Below are positions 54,391 to 62,407 of a DNA stretch of 64,000 bases, piece by piece. The stretch comes from a virus. Both the position numbers and the translations under genes were made by a program. The notes under the pieces were generated by a model, which was given only the letters and a program-made list of their open reading frames with translations, made no database searches and was not told the origin of the DNA. The stretch spans positions 62,001 through 126,000 of IMG/VR virus record IMGVR_UViG_3300017917_005108; one strand, given 5' to 3'. Every line of letters begins with the position of its first letter. Position 1 is the stretch's first letter.

Positions 54391-55190
54391 ATGTTCCATT
54401 GCTTAAGGGCGGAGTATGTAATCAGATGTTTCAAATAGCTGCTGTGTATGCTAATTGCTTAAAATATAATAATCAATTAGGAATAAATTACAAACTAAGC
54501 TTTGCTGCACACCAAGGCTTTCATCCTTCAAGATATAGAGAAACACTTTATAGAAATATTCTAGCTACTGAAGAAGTGCCTGAAAAAGTTTTTAGAAATC
54601 TTGGCCATCAATTTGTCGCTATACCTAATGAAAAGGATTTACTTATAGATGGCTATTTTCAGAGTTATAGATTTTTTTCTGAATACAATGAACAAATAAA
54701 AGAATTGTTTTGCTTCCCACAAAGCATAAAAGAAAAAATTAATAAAGTAAAAGAAAAAATTAATAAGTCATTTTGTGTTATTCATATACGTAGAGGTGAT
54801 TACAAGGTATTAGTTCCACATCATTTTGTGTGTACTAAGGAATACTATTTAAAGTGCGTAGATTTAATTAAAAGAGAAGCTGATAATATTAATTTTATTG
54901 TTATAACAGATGATAAGTCTCACGTTTATTCAGAATTTGAACAGCAATTTAATACTGGTGAATTTATAATTTCTAATTCACAAAATGAAATTGAAGATTT
55001 ATACCTCTTAACACAAGCTGACTATATAATTGGTAGTAATAGTTCTTTTTCTTGGTGGGGATCCTTTTTAAATAAAAATAAAAATAAATGCCTATTTCCA
55101 GATGTATGGTTTGGAAAAGAGGGTATAAAAGAGTATGGCCATCCTGAACTATACCTTGATTATATGACTAAGGTTTCAGTGAATGAATAA
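54381..55190 (+). CDS. GT11 alpha-1,2-fucosyltransferase-like
   Basis: 269 aa. KGGVCNQMFQIAAVYA resembles the GG-x-GNQ-x-FQ start of GT11 enzymes; VIHIRRGDYKVL is the HxRRGDY GDP-fucose motif; DYIIGSNSSFSWWGSFLN is the SSFSWW motif. All three landmarks are present, so confidence in the family is high. Contains a short tandem repeat of KEKIN near residue 118. It implies GDP-fucose (or a related GDP-sugar) from the host or elsewhere in the genome. Confidence 0.85.
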   Translation: MVMNVPLLKGGVCNQMFQIAAVYANCLKYNNQLGINYKLSFAAHQGFHPSRYRETLYRNILATEEVPEKVFRNLGHQFVAIPNEKDLLIDGYFQSYRFFSEYNEQIKELFCFPQSIKEKINKVKEKINKSFCVIHIRRGDYKVLVPHHFVCTKEYYLKCVDLIKREADNINFIVITDDKSHVYSEFEQQFNTGEFIISNSQNEIEDLYLLTQADYIIGSNSSFSWWGSFLNKNKNKCLFPDVWFGKEGIKEYGHPELYLDYMTKVSVNE

Positions 55191-56043
55191 ATTAGTTATA
55201 GTAAGGGATGATTCTGCTGTTGGCTTAGGATCAACAATATTAAGAGTTTTACATCATTTATACTATCTAAAGCCTAATACTATTGCTTATTATGAAATGC
55301 AAAACAAATTATATTCAAATTTTGGTAATACATGGAACAAATTTTTAATACAGCCTTTTGAAGATAAAAAAAATATAATAAAAGAAAAGTTTAATAATAA
55401 CGATTATGAGCTAACGACAAGCTGGGGCAATGGTGAAAAATTTTTCTTAAGTTACGGTAAAGATCAAAAAAAAGATCAATTTACTAATGTAGAATTAGTA
55501 ACACCGGTAAGAGATGTTTTTAAAAAATACATTAAGGTAAAACCGTTTATCTACGATATTGCAAAAACGTTTTATCAAAAAAATTTGAATGAAAAAAAAG
55601 TATTATCTGTTCATATAAGAGGTACAGATATGTTTAATAGCCATGCGTCCGGACAACTACATTTAATGGATTATAAAAAATATATTAAGCCTTCTGTAGA
55701 AGAAGCACTTAGTAAAGATAATTATGACTGTATTTTTTTGGCTACCGATAATGCAGAAACAGTTAATAATTTTAAATGTGATTTTGGTAAAATTTTGATT
55801 AAAAGAAATACAGATTTAGTCTCAAAAGATAACCCTTATGGTCTACATTATTCTAATATTAATAGCTCTGATGAACAAAAATTTAAACTTGGAGTTGATA
55901 TGCTGGTAGATGCTATTATTATGTCTATGTGTAAGTATAGTCTTTGCGTAAGAAGTAATGTATCTATACTCAATATATTAATGAGAGATAATTTTAACTA
56001 CAATTTTATTGACGATCATATAGATTATGGGAGAGCTGGATAA
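55183..56043 (+). CDS. fucosyltransferase-like GT-B enzyme
   Basis: 286 aa. GLGSTILRVLHHLYYLKP and LSVHIRGTDMFNSHASG, with the HIRGTD motif close to the GDP-fucose-binding HxRxTD of GT23/O-fucosyltransferase-type proteins. CIFLATDNAETVNNF and SLCVRSNVSILNIL resemble the later GT-B strands. Family assignment is by motif only. Confidence 0.6.
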   Translation: MNKLVIVRDDSAVGLGSTILRVLHHLYYLKPNTIAYYEMQNKLYSNFGNTWNKFLIQPFEDKKNIIKEKFNNNDYELTTSWGNGEKFFLSYGKDQKKDQFTNVELVTPVRDVFKKYIKVKPFIYDIAKTFYQKNLNEKKVLSVHIRGTDMFNSHASGQLHLMDYKKYIKPSVEEALSKDNYDCIFLATDNAETVNNFKCDFGKILIKRNTDLVSKDNPYGLHYSNINSSDEQKFKLGVDMLVDAIIMSMCKYSLCVRSNVSILNILMRDNFNYNFIDDHIDYGRAG

Positions 56044-56885
56044 TGATTGAAGTAAACTTATTTGACGGTACTTTTGCACATTCAAAAGGAGAAAATGGGT
56101 TTCTTACATCTACTAAAGATCGTAAACCATTAGAAATACAGTATACTGAAAGGTTGCTAGATTACGACGGTGTTACAGTCTTTTGTGATGATTTAATGTA
56201 TAGTGAGTTTCCTGATAAAGTAAAATCAAAATATAAAGTTGCTTGGTGTCTAGAGTCTCCAGCGGTAAAGCCATACATTTCTGCGAGTTTACATGGAATA
56301 GCAGATAAATTTGACTATATTATCACTTTTAGAGAAGATTTAATTAAACTAAACCCTAAAAAGTTTCTACCTGCTATTGTAGGTGGTACCTGGATACCAG
56401 AGAGAGATCATTCTCTTTATACAGATCAAAAAACAAAAAAGTGTTCATTACTGCTGTCTGGAAAATCTTTTACTTCAGGTCAATCATTAAGACACCAAAT
56501 TGCACATAGTGTTGCAGGTATTGATATTATGGGTGGCGGATCAAAAACAGGTCATATCAAAAACAAACTAGATTCCTTAAAAAATTACAAATATAGTTTT
56601 ATTATAGAAAATTGTCAACATTATAATTATTTTACTGAAAAATTAATAGACTGCTTAGTCACTGGTACAGTTCCTATTTATTTTGGTTGTCCTAATATTA
56701 GTGATCACTTTAATATAAACGGATTTGTAGTTATAAACAATTTTAGAGACCTAGAAAACATAAAATTAACTAATGCTAAATATGAAGAATATAAACCATA
56801 TATTAAAGAGAATTTTGAAAAAGCTAAAAATTATCTTTCATCTGATGATAGTTTAGCTAAAATAATACAGAAATATATTTTATGA
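56043..56885 (+). CDS. GT10 alpha-1,3-fucosyltransferase-like
   Basis: 280 aa. YKYSFIIENCQHYNYFTEKLIDCLVTGTVPIYFGCPNI is the core GT10 signature (F-x-x-x-x-EN...YxTEK...A/G-x-x-P-x-x-x-G), and FDYIITFREDL precedes it. AWCLESPAVKPY lies at an earlier position usual for the family. It would transfer fucose from GDP-fucose. Third fucosyltransferase-type gene in a row. Confidence 0.83.
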   Translation: MIEVNLFDGTFAHSKGENGFLTSTKDRKPLEIQYTERLLDYDGVTVFCDDLMYSEFPDKVKSKYKVAWCLESPAVKPYISASLHGIADKFDYIITFREDLIKLNPKKFLPAIVGGTWIPERDHSLYTDQKTKKCSLLLSGKSFTSGQSLRHQIAHSVAGIDIMGGGSKTGHIKNKLDSLKNYKYSFIIENCQHYNYFTEKLIDCLVTGTVPIYFGCPNISDHFNINGFVVINNFRDLENIKLTNAKYEEYKPYIKENFEKAKNYLSSDDSLAKIIQKYIL

Positions 56886-57754
56886 GCCAACTTTCAATAA
56901 TTATTGCCTGTAGAGATGATGATTATGGATATAATATTCTCCATAGATTAGAAAAAGGTATTGAAAGCAATATAAGATTCTTAGAAAAATATAATATTTT
57001 TTATGAATATGTTATTGTTGACTGGTGTCCTTTTGATAACAAGAAAAACCTATACCAATTAGACCTTTTTAATAAATTTAAAAATAAAAATATAAAACAT
57101 GTTATTGTTGATAAAAACATAATAGAAGCTGAAAAATTAAACCCAAAAGTTTTTTACGAATTTTTTGCTAAAAATGCAGGTATAGTAAACGCAACAGGTG
57201 AGTATCTTTTGTTGACCAATTGCGATATTGTTCTTTCTAATAGCTTAACAAAAGATATAAAAAATGTTATTGAAAGCAAAAATAAAACAAATTTTTATAG
57301 ACCTAAATTTAGATGGAATATGCAGTTTTTAGAAAACGATGAAGTAAGAGTATTGAGAGAATGGAATCTGCCAGAAAATAGTACTATGGATAGAGAAATA
57401 GTAGGTGCATATTCCGGTGATTTTGTACTCGTAGATAGAAATATTTTTATAGAGAAATGTCAAGGTTACGATGAAGTATTTTATGGTCACAGAGATTTTT
57501 TAAAGTGGCAGACAGGAATGGACAGTGAAGCTTGTTGGAATTTAAAAAATAACAATATAAAATGTATTGTTTTTGATAGCGGATATTATCATATAGATCA
57601 TTCGAATATAATACCTACATCTCCTCATGATATAAAGCTATTAGATGGACATTATAGGGTAGATGTCAAATATACTAATAAGCCAGATTGGGGTTATAAA
57701 AATTACAATTCTATTAAAATAAATGATAATGTTATAAAATACTTTTCAAAATGA
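56882..57754 (+). CDS. GT2-like glycosyltransferase
   Basis: 290 aa. LSIIIACRDDDYGYNI start, EYLLLTNCDIVLS as the DxD region, YSGDFVLVDRNIFIEKCQGYDEVFYGHRDFLKWQTGMDSEACW as acceptor and catalytic part. It resembles galactosyltransferase-type GT2 proteins of marine phages and algal viruses. It overlaps both neighbours by 4 bp. Confidence 0.65.
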   Translation: MSQLSIIIACRDDDYGYNILHRLEKGIESNIRFLEKYNIFYEYVIVDWCPFDNKKNLYQLDLFNKFKNKNIKHVIVDKNIIEAEKLNPKVFYEFFAKNAGIVNATGEYLLLTNCDIVLSNSLTKDIKNVIESKNKTNFYRPKFRWNMQFLENDEVRVLREWNLPENSTMDREIVGAYSGDFVLVDRNIFIEKCQGYDEVFYGHRDFLKWQTGMDSEACWNLKNNNIKCIVFDSGYYHIDHSNIIPTSPHDIKLLDGHYRVDVKYTNKPDWGYKNYNSIKINDNVIKYFSK

Positions 57755-58542
57755 AAAAAGTATTGAGTTTTTGTTTGTGGGGTGACAAGGAAAAATATAA
57801 AGTAGGTTTAAAAGAAAATTTAAAATTAAAAGAATTATTTTATCCGGAATGGGAGTTTTGGCTTTATGTCCCAGAAGCTTATGATCTTTCCTTTTTAGGA
57901 AATGATATTTCTCAAATAGTAGTAAAGAAAGTTGCAGATAAGGAATGTTTTTTCTTTTCAATTTATAGATTTTTACCACCAATAGATCAAAGTGTAGATA
58001 TTTTTCAGGTAAGAGATTTAGATAGTCGACTTACATTGCGAGAAAGGCTTGCAGTAGATCAGTGGATATATTCTGGAAAAGAGCTTCATATAATGAGAGA
58101 TCATCCTCATCATACATTTGTAATAAACGCAGGTATGTGGGGAGCTAAGAGTAATAAGTTACGTAATATTGATTCAATGATTAAGAAAATGAATAGAGTA
58201 GAAACTAATTTTTTTATTGATTCAGAGTTTTTGAAATACGATTTATACCCCATCTTTAACAAAGATGAAATTTTTATTCACGATGAAATTTTTGATGATG
58301 GCAACACTTTTCCAATTAAAAGAAAATATGATGAGTATATAGGGTCACAGTATGATGAAAATAATATTTCAAATCAACAGAATGCTAGCTTACTATTAGG
58401 CTATTGCGATGCAAAAGAAAATACAATAAGAAATAATTTATTGAACAACCAGCACTATATTGAAGGTATTAATACTTTTAGATCATACACAGGCATGCCT
58501 AATAAGAATATGCTTGTTTATAGAAGTATGGTAAGATCTTAA
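57751..58542 (+). CDS. glycosyltransferase-like protein
   Basis: 263 aa. SFCLWGDKEKYKVGLKENLKL start, IFQVRDLDSRLTLRERLAVDQW with a DLD metal motif, and HIMRDHPHHTFVINAGMWG. The RDxDSR...MRDHPxH...GMWG pattern is seen in uncharacterised transferase-like proteins of algae viruses and marine phages, from memory. The stop interlocks with the convergent gene at TTAA 58539-58542. Confidence 0.55.
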   Translation: MKKVLSFCLWGDKEKYKVGLKENLKLKELFYPEWEFWLYVPEAYDLSFLGNDISQIVVKKVADKECFFFSIYRFLPPIDQSVDIFQVRDLDSRLTLRERLAVDQWIYSGKELHIMRDHPHHTFVINAGMWGAKSNKLRNIDSMIKKMNRVETNFFIDSEFLKYDLYPIFNKDEIFIHDEIFDDGNTFPIKRKYDEYIGSQYDENNISNQQNASLLLGYCDAKENTIRNNLLNNQHYIEGINTFRSYTGMPNKNMLVYRSMVRS

Positions 58543-59195
58543 AGATAGCAAAATAACTGTGGCCAAGTAAACTCCATTCCACCGTCTTTTGTACTGCAAT
58601 TATCTACTTTATTTCTATCTTTAAAGTTTTCTATTAAATCCTTATAAACACTCCTAGGCCATTTTTTAATAATATCTTTATGAACACAAAACTGTGCGTT
58701 TATAAAAGCTTCATGGTTTCTCTTATCAATTTCTAACCCTGTAGCTTTCCTTATTACAGAGTTTGCATCTAACCCAGCAGCTTGATTAATATCATAACAA
58801 CCAAAAGGGTGCTGTCCATTTCTATAGACGTTATGAGCACTCTGTTCCTCAGGGAATCCTGAATAGCATATTTTACATTCAGTTAAAAACATTATCTCAG
58901 GTAAATATTTTGAATTTACAAATGATAAAAAGTCTTTAAAGTGTACAAAAGGATCACCATGCACAAAGATTTCAAACGGTCTTAAGTTATCATAATTTTT
59001 AATTATATGAAACAAATAGGTATGACCCTCTCTACCAACATTACATAAGTTTATCTCTTCTCCATTAACATTATAGGAATCATATTCTGCAATATTATTA
59101 TTTTTGTTATATACAATATATTCACATTGAAGCTCTTTTACCCAAGAAATATCTTCTTGATACTTGGAAACAACTACCCTTCTGTTTGCATACAT
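58539..59195 (-). CDS. DUF3431-like protein
   Basis: 218 aa on the opposite strand inside the glycan cluster. NVGREGHTYLFHIIKNYDNL and FEIFVHGDPFVHFKDFLSFV resemble DUF3431, a family found beside glycosyltransferases and with a GT-A-like fold. The rest has YSGFPEEQSAHNVYRNGQHPFG and a C-terminal QFCVHKDIIKKWPRSVYKDLI typical of an acceptor end. Function unknown. Confidence 0.6.
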   Translation of the reverse strand: MYANRRVVVSKYQEDISWVKELQCEYIVYNKNNNIAEYDSYNVNGEEINLCNVGREGHTYLFHIIKNYDNLRPFEIFVHGDPFVHFKDFLSFVNSKYLPEIMFLTECKICYSGFPEEQSAHNVYRNGQHPFGCYDINQAAGLDANSVIRKATGLEIDKRNHEAFINAQFCVHKDIIKKWPRSVYKDLIENFKDRNKVDNCSTKDGGMEFTWPQLFCYL

Positions 59196-59210
59196 AAAAT
59201 AATAATATAA

Positions 59211-59216
59211 TATAAT
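59211..59216 (+). promoter_or_regulatory. possible -10 box of glf
   Basis: TATAAT, then TCAAC and ATG at 59222. No good -35 at 16-17 bp. Confidence 0.35.
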
Positions 59217-59221
59217 TCAAC

Positions 59222-60211
59222 ATGAAAGCAACAATTGTTGGATGCGGACTGTCTGGAATTACCGCAGCAATAATTTTAAAAAATAAAGGCTATAAAGTAG
59301 AAATTTTTGATACAAGAAATCATATAGGCGGTAATTGTTATGACAGTAATGTATGTGGCACTATAGTACACAATTACGGTCCTCATATTTTTCATACTGA
59401 CGATGAAGAGGTGTTTGCATTTCTCTCAAACTATACAGAGTTTTTTCCATTTGAGTATAAACCATTAGGTGATACAGAGCTTGGTCTTATTTCATTACCG
59501 TATAGTAAAAAAACTATTAATGAATTAGGCAGAGAACTTACACAGGATGAAATTGTAAAATATATTTTTAAAGACTATTCTGAGAAGCAGTGGGGAGTAC
59601 CTTTTGAAAAAATACCAAAATCAATTACAAATAGAATACCCAAAACTAAAGATGATTTAGACCCTACATGGTACGGTAATCAAAAATATCAATGTATGCC
59701 TAAATTTGGATATACTAAGATGATGGAAAATATGTTAACTGATATCAAAGTAAATTTAGGAGTAGAAGAAAACACATGGAAAAAATATAATTCAGATTTA
59801 GTAATTTTTACCGGTAAAATAGATCAATATTTTGATTATATTCACGGCTATCTCCCCTATAGATCACTAGAATTTAACCATCACATTACAGATAAAAAAT
59901 TAGAAAGAGTAGTAATAAATCAAAATAATATGCGAAACAAATATACAAGAGTTTATGATCATAGCTATTTTACATACAATCATAAAGGAATAACAGTTGT
60001 AACCAAAGAGTATCCTGTGCAACATAATAATACAAATATACCTTTCTATCCAATTCCTTTTGGAGAAGGTGACAGCATATATAATAATCTATATAAACCC
60101 CTTGGTGAAAAAGAAAAAAATGTAATATTTTTAGGAAGATTGGCAACTTACAAATATTTGGATATGTGGATGGCTATAAAACAAGTCTTTTTAAGACTAA
60201 AAAATATTTGA
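59222..60211 (+). CDS. glf: UDP-galactopyranose mutase
   Basis: 329 aa, somewhat shorter than typical (about 370). FAD Rossmann motif VGCGLSGITAA at 6-16, NHIGGNCYD, the family-defining HNYGPHIFHTDDEEV, and EKQWGVPFEKIP. It converts UDP-Galp to UDP-Galf, so galactofuranose may be part of the glycan made by the cluster. Confidence 0.92.
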   Translation: MKATIVGCGLSGITAAIILKNKGYKVEIFDTRNHIGGNCYDSNVCGTIVHNYGPHIFHTDDEEVFAFLSNYTEFFPFEYKPLGDTELGLISLPYSKKTINELGRELTQDEIVKYIFKDYSEKQWGVPFEKIPKSITNRIPKTKDDLDPTWYGNQKYQCMPKFGYTKMMENMLTDIKVNLGVEENTWKKYNSDLVIFTGKIDQYFDYIHGYLPYRSLEFNHHITDKKLERVVINQNNMRNKYTRVYDHSYFTYNHKGITVVTKEYPVQHNNTNIPFYPIPFGEGDSIYNNLYKPLGEKEKNVIFLGRLATYKYLDMWMAIKQVFLRLKNI

Positions 60212-60235
60212 TATTTTTATTTTTCATTATATAAT
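60208..60235 (+). promoter_or_regulatory. early promoter
   Basis: TTGATA (60208-60213, containing the glf stop), 16 bp, TATAAT (60230-60235), then ACACAC and ATG at 60242. Perfect match to the early consensus on the plus strand. Confidence 0.65.
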
Positions 60236-60241
60236 ACACAC

Positions 60242-60826
60242 ATGATTATAGAGCAAAAAGTTTATGATGGTAAGCTAATACATAGTAGATTTGCATACAA
60301 ATTTTTTAAAGATAAGACTCTTCCTATTGGAAATATTGTAGCATTTAGAGCTCCGATGCACGTTGAATTGGATGGTATGATTGATTCTGAAGATTTAATT
60401 AATAATGATTTTATCTATAGCGACGATGCAATTAATTTTTGCTGGGAAATTCCTTACCTCGATGCATTTGGTGCTGTAGCTTGGCAAAGGCTATTCAATA
60501 CACAAATAGCGCATGTGTTAGGCAACAAATATCTAAAAGCTCCTATTGAAGTAGATGGTGATGATCTAATTGTACATAAAGAGCATGCACAGGGTGGTGT
60601 CACTCAAAAGAAAGGTAAGTGCAGTGTGAGTATTACATATTCAAAAAACAATGTAACGCTCGGTCATACAGGAATTAATATTAATGCTGGTAAAAAAGCT
60701 CCTGCTTTTGCTTACTCTACTAATTTAACAGAAGAGCAGGCAAAAGAATTTATGAAAGATATTATTGACATATTTTATACTCTTAACGATGATATTTTTA
60801 TTGCTACTTCAAAAGTAATTTGCTAA
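60242..60826 (+). CDS. DUF366-like protein
   Basis: 194 aa. VYDGKLIHSRFAYKFFKDK, GNIVAFRAPMHVELDGMID, INFCWEIPYLDAFGAVAWQRLFNTQIAH and APIEVDGDDLIVH match the DUF366 family (PF04017), a protein related in fold to lipoate/biotin ligases. Function is unknown. It is controlled by one of the strongest early promoters and followed by the clamp-loader-like gene (TAATG overlap). Confidence 0.6.
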   Translation: MIIEQKVYDGKLIHSRFAYKFFKDKTLPIGNIVAFRAPMHVELDGMIDSEDLINNDFIYSDDAINFCWEIPYLDAFGAVAWQRLFNTQIAHVLGNKYLKAPIEVDGDDLIVHKEHAQGGVTQKKGKCSVSITYSKNNVTLGHTGININAGKKAPAFAYSTNLTEEQAKEFMKDIIDIFYTLNDDIFIATSKVIC

Positions 60827-61194
60827 TGTCTATTTTTGACTTTTTAAAAGATCTTCTTTTTTTTAAGAGTAAAAGAAGTTTATCAAACATTGATAGTGAG
60901 AGCAGCTTCTCGCCATATATGGTTAATAGATGGGCAAGTATGTATTCAAATACTGTAGCGCTTTATAGTAATATATTAAACAAATATCTTATGTTTAGTC
61001 CAAATAAAGAAGATTTGTTTGGGCTTTTTCTTGCAGTTTTACCTAGAGTGCCGCAAAGAAAAATTACTTATTATAAAAAAAATAAAGAAGAAAAAAGTGA
61101 TAATGATGAAAATATAGTACTTTTAGCTAAATCGTTAGAGCTTTCTACAAAAGAAATAGAAAAGTATATTGATACGTTGAAATGTAATAAATAA
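60826..61194 (+). CDS. 62: clamp-loader small subunit, gp62-like
   Basis: About 122 aa from ATG at 60826 (a TTG two codons upstream is unlikely). YMVNRWASMYSNTVALYSNILNKYL and LFLAVLPRVPQRKITYYKK follow the order of gp62 of marine T4-like phages (MVNR...N..N...vPk.K...). The C-terminus LAKSLELSTKEIEKYIDTLK is helical. T4 gp62 (187 aa) joins gp44 to load gp45; no gp44 gene lies within the window. Moderate confidence. Confidence 0.5.
   Translation: MSIFDFLKDLLFFKSKRSLSNIDSESSFSPYMVNRWASMYSNTVALYSNILNKYLMFSPNKEDLFGLFLAVLPRVPQRKITYYKKNKEEKSDNDENIVLLAKSLELSTKEIEKYIDTLKCNK
61186..61193 (+). promoter_or_regulatory. late-type box with 16-nt gap
   Basis: AATAAATA, 16 nt before ATG at 61210; an early-type TTGAAA (61177-61182) also lies nearby. 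It is unclear which, if either, is used. Confidence 0.3.
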
Positions 61195-61209
61195 AAGCTA
61201 ATTATTATT

Positions 61210-61653
61210 ATGCCTGCTGATATAGACCTCCTACCTACACAAAAAAGTTTAATTGATTTATCTGAATTACCTAAGAATTCATTTAACTCTATGTTCACCG
61301 GATATAACCTTAAGAAGCTCTTAGATGATGTTATGCTTGTTAAGTTTGTTGATGAAACAGATGATGGTAAGTCTATCATGAGAAATGGTATTGTAGTACC
61401 AATTAATGCTGATACACGTGCATGGAGAATCGGTGAAGTTATTCTTGCAGGTCCAAATGTTAAACATACAGCGATTGGTGATTATGTTTGCTTTCCTAAT
61501 AATCTTGGCATACCTGTTGCTAATATAGATGTTGATGGATACGGTACTCTAATTAAGGGTATTTTTCTAAATGAGCAAAGAATATTTGGAATATGCTCTG
61601 TAAGTAAACAAAAAGAAACTATAGCTGCGAACGTCCTCAAGAAGAAAAAATAA
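61210..61653 (+). CDS. 31: GroES-like co-chaperonin, gp31-like
   Basis: 147 aa. After about 40 residues, a GroES beta-barrel can be read: VMLVKFVDETDDGKSIMRNGIVVPI, WRIGEVILAGPNVKHTAIGDYVCFPNN, then YGTLIKGIFLNEQRIFGICSV. The mobile loop would correspond to ETDDGKSIMRNGIVVP. T4 gp31 (111 aa) replaces GroES for folding of major capsid protein gp23 in host GroEL. The N-terminal extension here is longer. Confidence 0.68.
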   Translation: MPADIDLLPTQKSLIDLSELPKNSFNSMFTGYNLKKLLDDVMLVKFVDETDDGKSIMRNGIVVPINADTRAWRIGEVILAGPNVKHTAIGDYVCFPNNLGIPVANIDVDGYGTLIKGIFLNEQRIFGICSVSKQKETIAANVLKKKK

Positions 61654-61656
61654 TAA

Positions 61657-62034
61657 ATGAAGGTGTCTTTGTCTACTTTAAAGACAATTCTTCTTACTAA
61701 CGTAGCAGAAATAAAATTTTTTCGTAAACGCCCTAAACCTGGATTTCCCCCTACAAGACGAATGCTATGTACTAATAGTTTTCCTCTTCTTAATAGCCCT
61801 GAAGGTAGAATAGCACTAAACTTTAGACCAGCAAAATCTTTTCCAACCTTTAATACAGTAGAAAGAAATGTATTAATTGTGTGGGATATTTTTATGCAAA
61901 ATTTTAGGTGTGTCAATATGGCTGCTTGTAATTTAGTATCTGTAATACCTGCCAACAAAGAATTTTGGAAATACTTTAATCAAAAATTAGCTAGACTTTC
62001 AACAGCACAAAAAATAAATTTTATGAACAAATGA
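61657..62034 (+). CDS. conserved T4-like hypothetical protein (SH3-like, DUF2693-type)
   Basis: 125 aa. TNVAEIKFFRKRP, PPTRRMLCTNSFPLLNSPEG, VLIVWDIFMQNFRCVNMAACNLVSVIPA, and FWKYFNQKLARLSTAQKINFMNK. The RRMxCTN...WDxxxQxxRxxN pattern is that of small SH3-barrel proteins of T4-like phages (DUF2693-like, from memory). Function unknown. Confidence 0.55.
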   Translation: MKVSLSTLKTILLTNVAEIKFFRKRPKPGFPPTRRMLCTNSFPLLNSPEGRIALNFRPAKSFPTFNTVERNVLIVWDIFMQNFRCVNMAACNLVSVIPANKEFWKYFNQKLARLSTAQKINFMNK

Positions 62035-62378
62035 TATCACCAGAAATAATAGAAAATGAAGTTTCAAAGAACCTTCAAAAAAAGGTAGACTTTGTTATTG
62101 AAAAAAAAGTCATTAAATCTGGCAAAATACTTTTATTTAGTATAAAAGATTTTTACTGTAACTTTCTTTTATATGTAGAGGAAAAAAAGAAAAAAGTTTT
62201 GTTTGAAATTCCTTATCCATATAGCTACCAGCAGACAGATTCTGGATTAATATTTGATTATACTATTGATACTTTTTTTAAGAATAACCCTCATATGCCT
62301 GAATGCATGAGTATGTTTAGAGGTACAAAGACTTCCAAACTTTTTAATAAAAAGCTTATATTAAAAATTTACATTTAA
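62031..62378 (+). CDS. hypothetical protein
   Basis: 115 aa. Mixed alpha-beta: VDFVIEKKVIKSGKILLFSIKDFYCNFLLYVEEKKKKVLFEIPYPYS. No family was recognised. It overlaps the preceding gene by 4 bp and is followed by an early promoter for the helicase. Confidence 0.5.
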   Translation: MISPEIIENEVSKNLQKKVDFVIEKKVIKSGKILLFSIKDFYCNFLLYVEEKKKKVLFEIPYPYSYQQTDSGLIFDYTIDTFFKNNPHMPECMSMFRGTKTSKLFNKKLILKIYI

Positions 62379-62401
62379 AAGGTACAAATAGGTTATATAA
62401 T
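62374..62401 (+). promoter_or_regulatory. early promoter before a GTG start
   Basis: TTTAAA (62374-62379), 16 bp, TATAAT (62396-62401), then ATATTT and GTG at 62408. Confidence 0.5.
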
Positions 62402-62407
62402 ATATTT

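Noticed and set aside
54728-54766. Direct repeat in the GT11 gene as a mobile element trace
   Set aside because: It is a short in-frame tandem duplication encoding KEKIN twice; no inverted ends or transposase.
61482-61958. Minus-strand 158-codon frame opposite the gp31-like and SH3-like genes
   Set aside because: Long but antisense to two coherent genes; its sequence shows no domain pattern.
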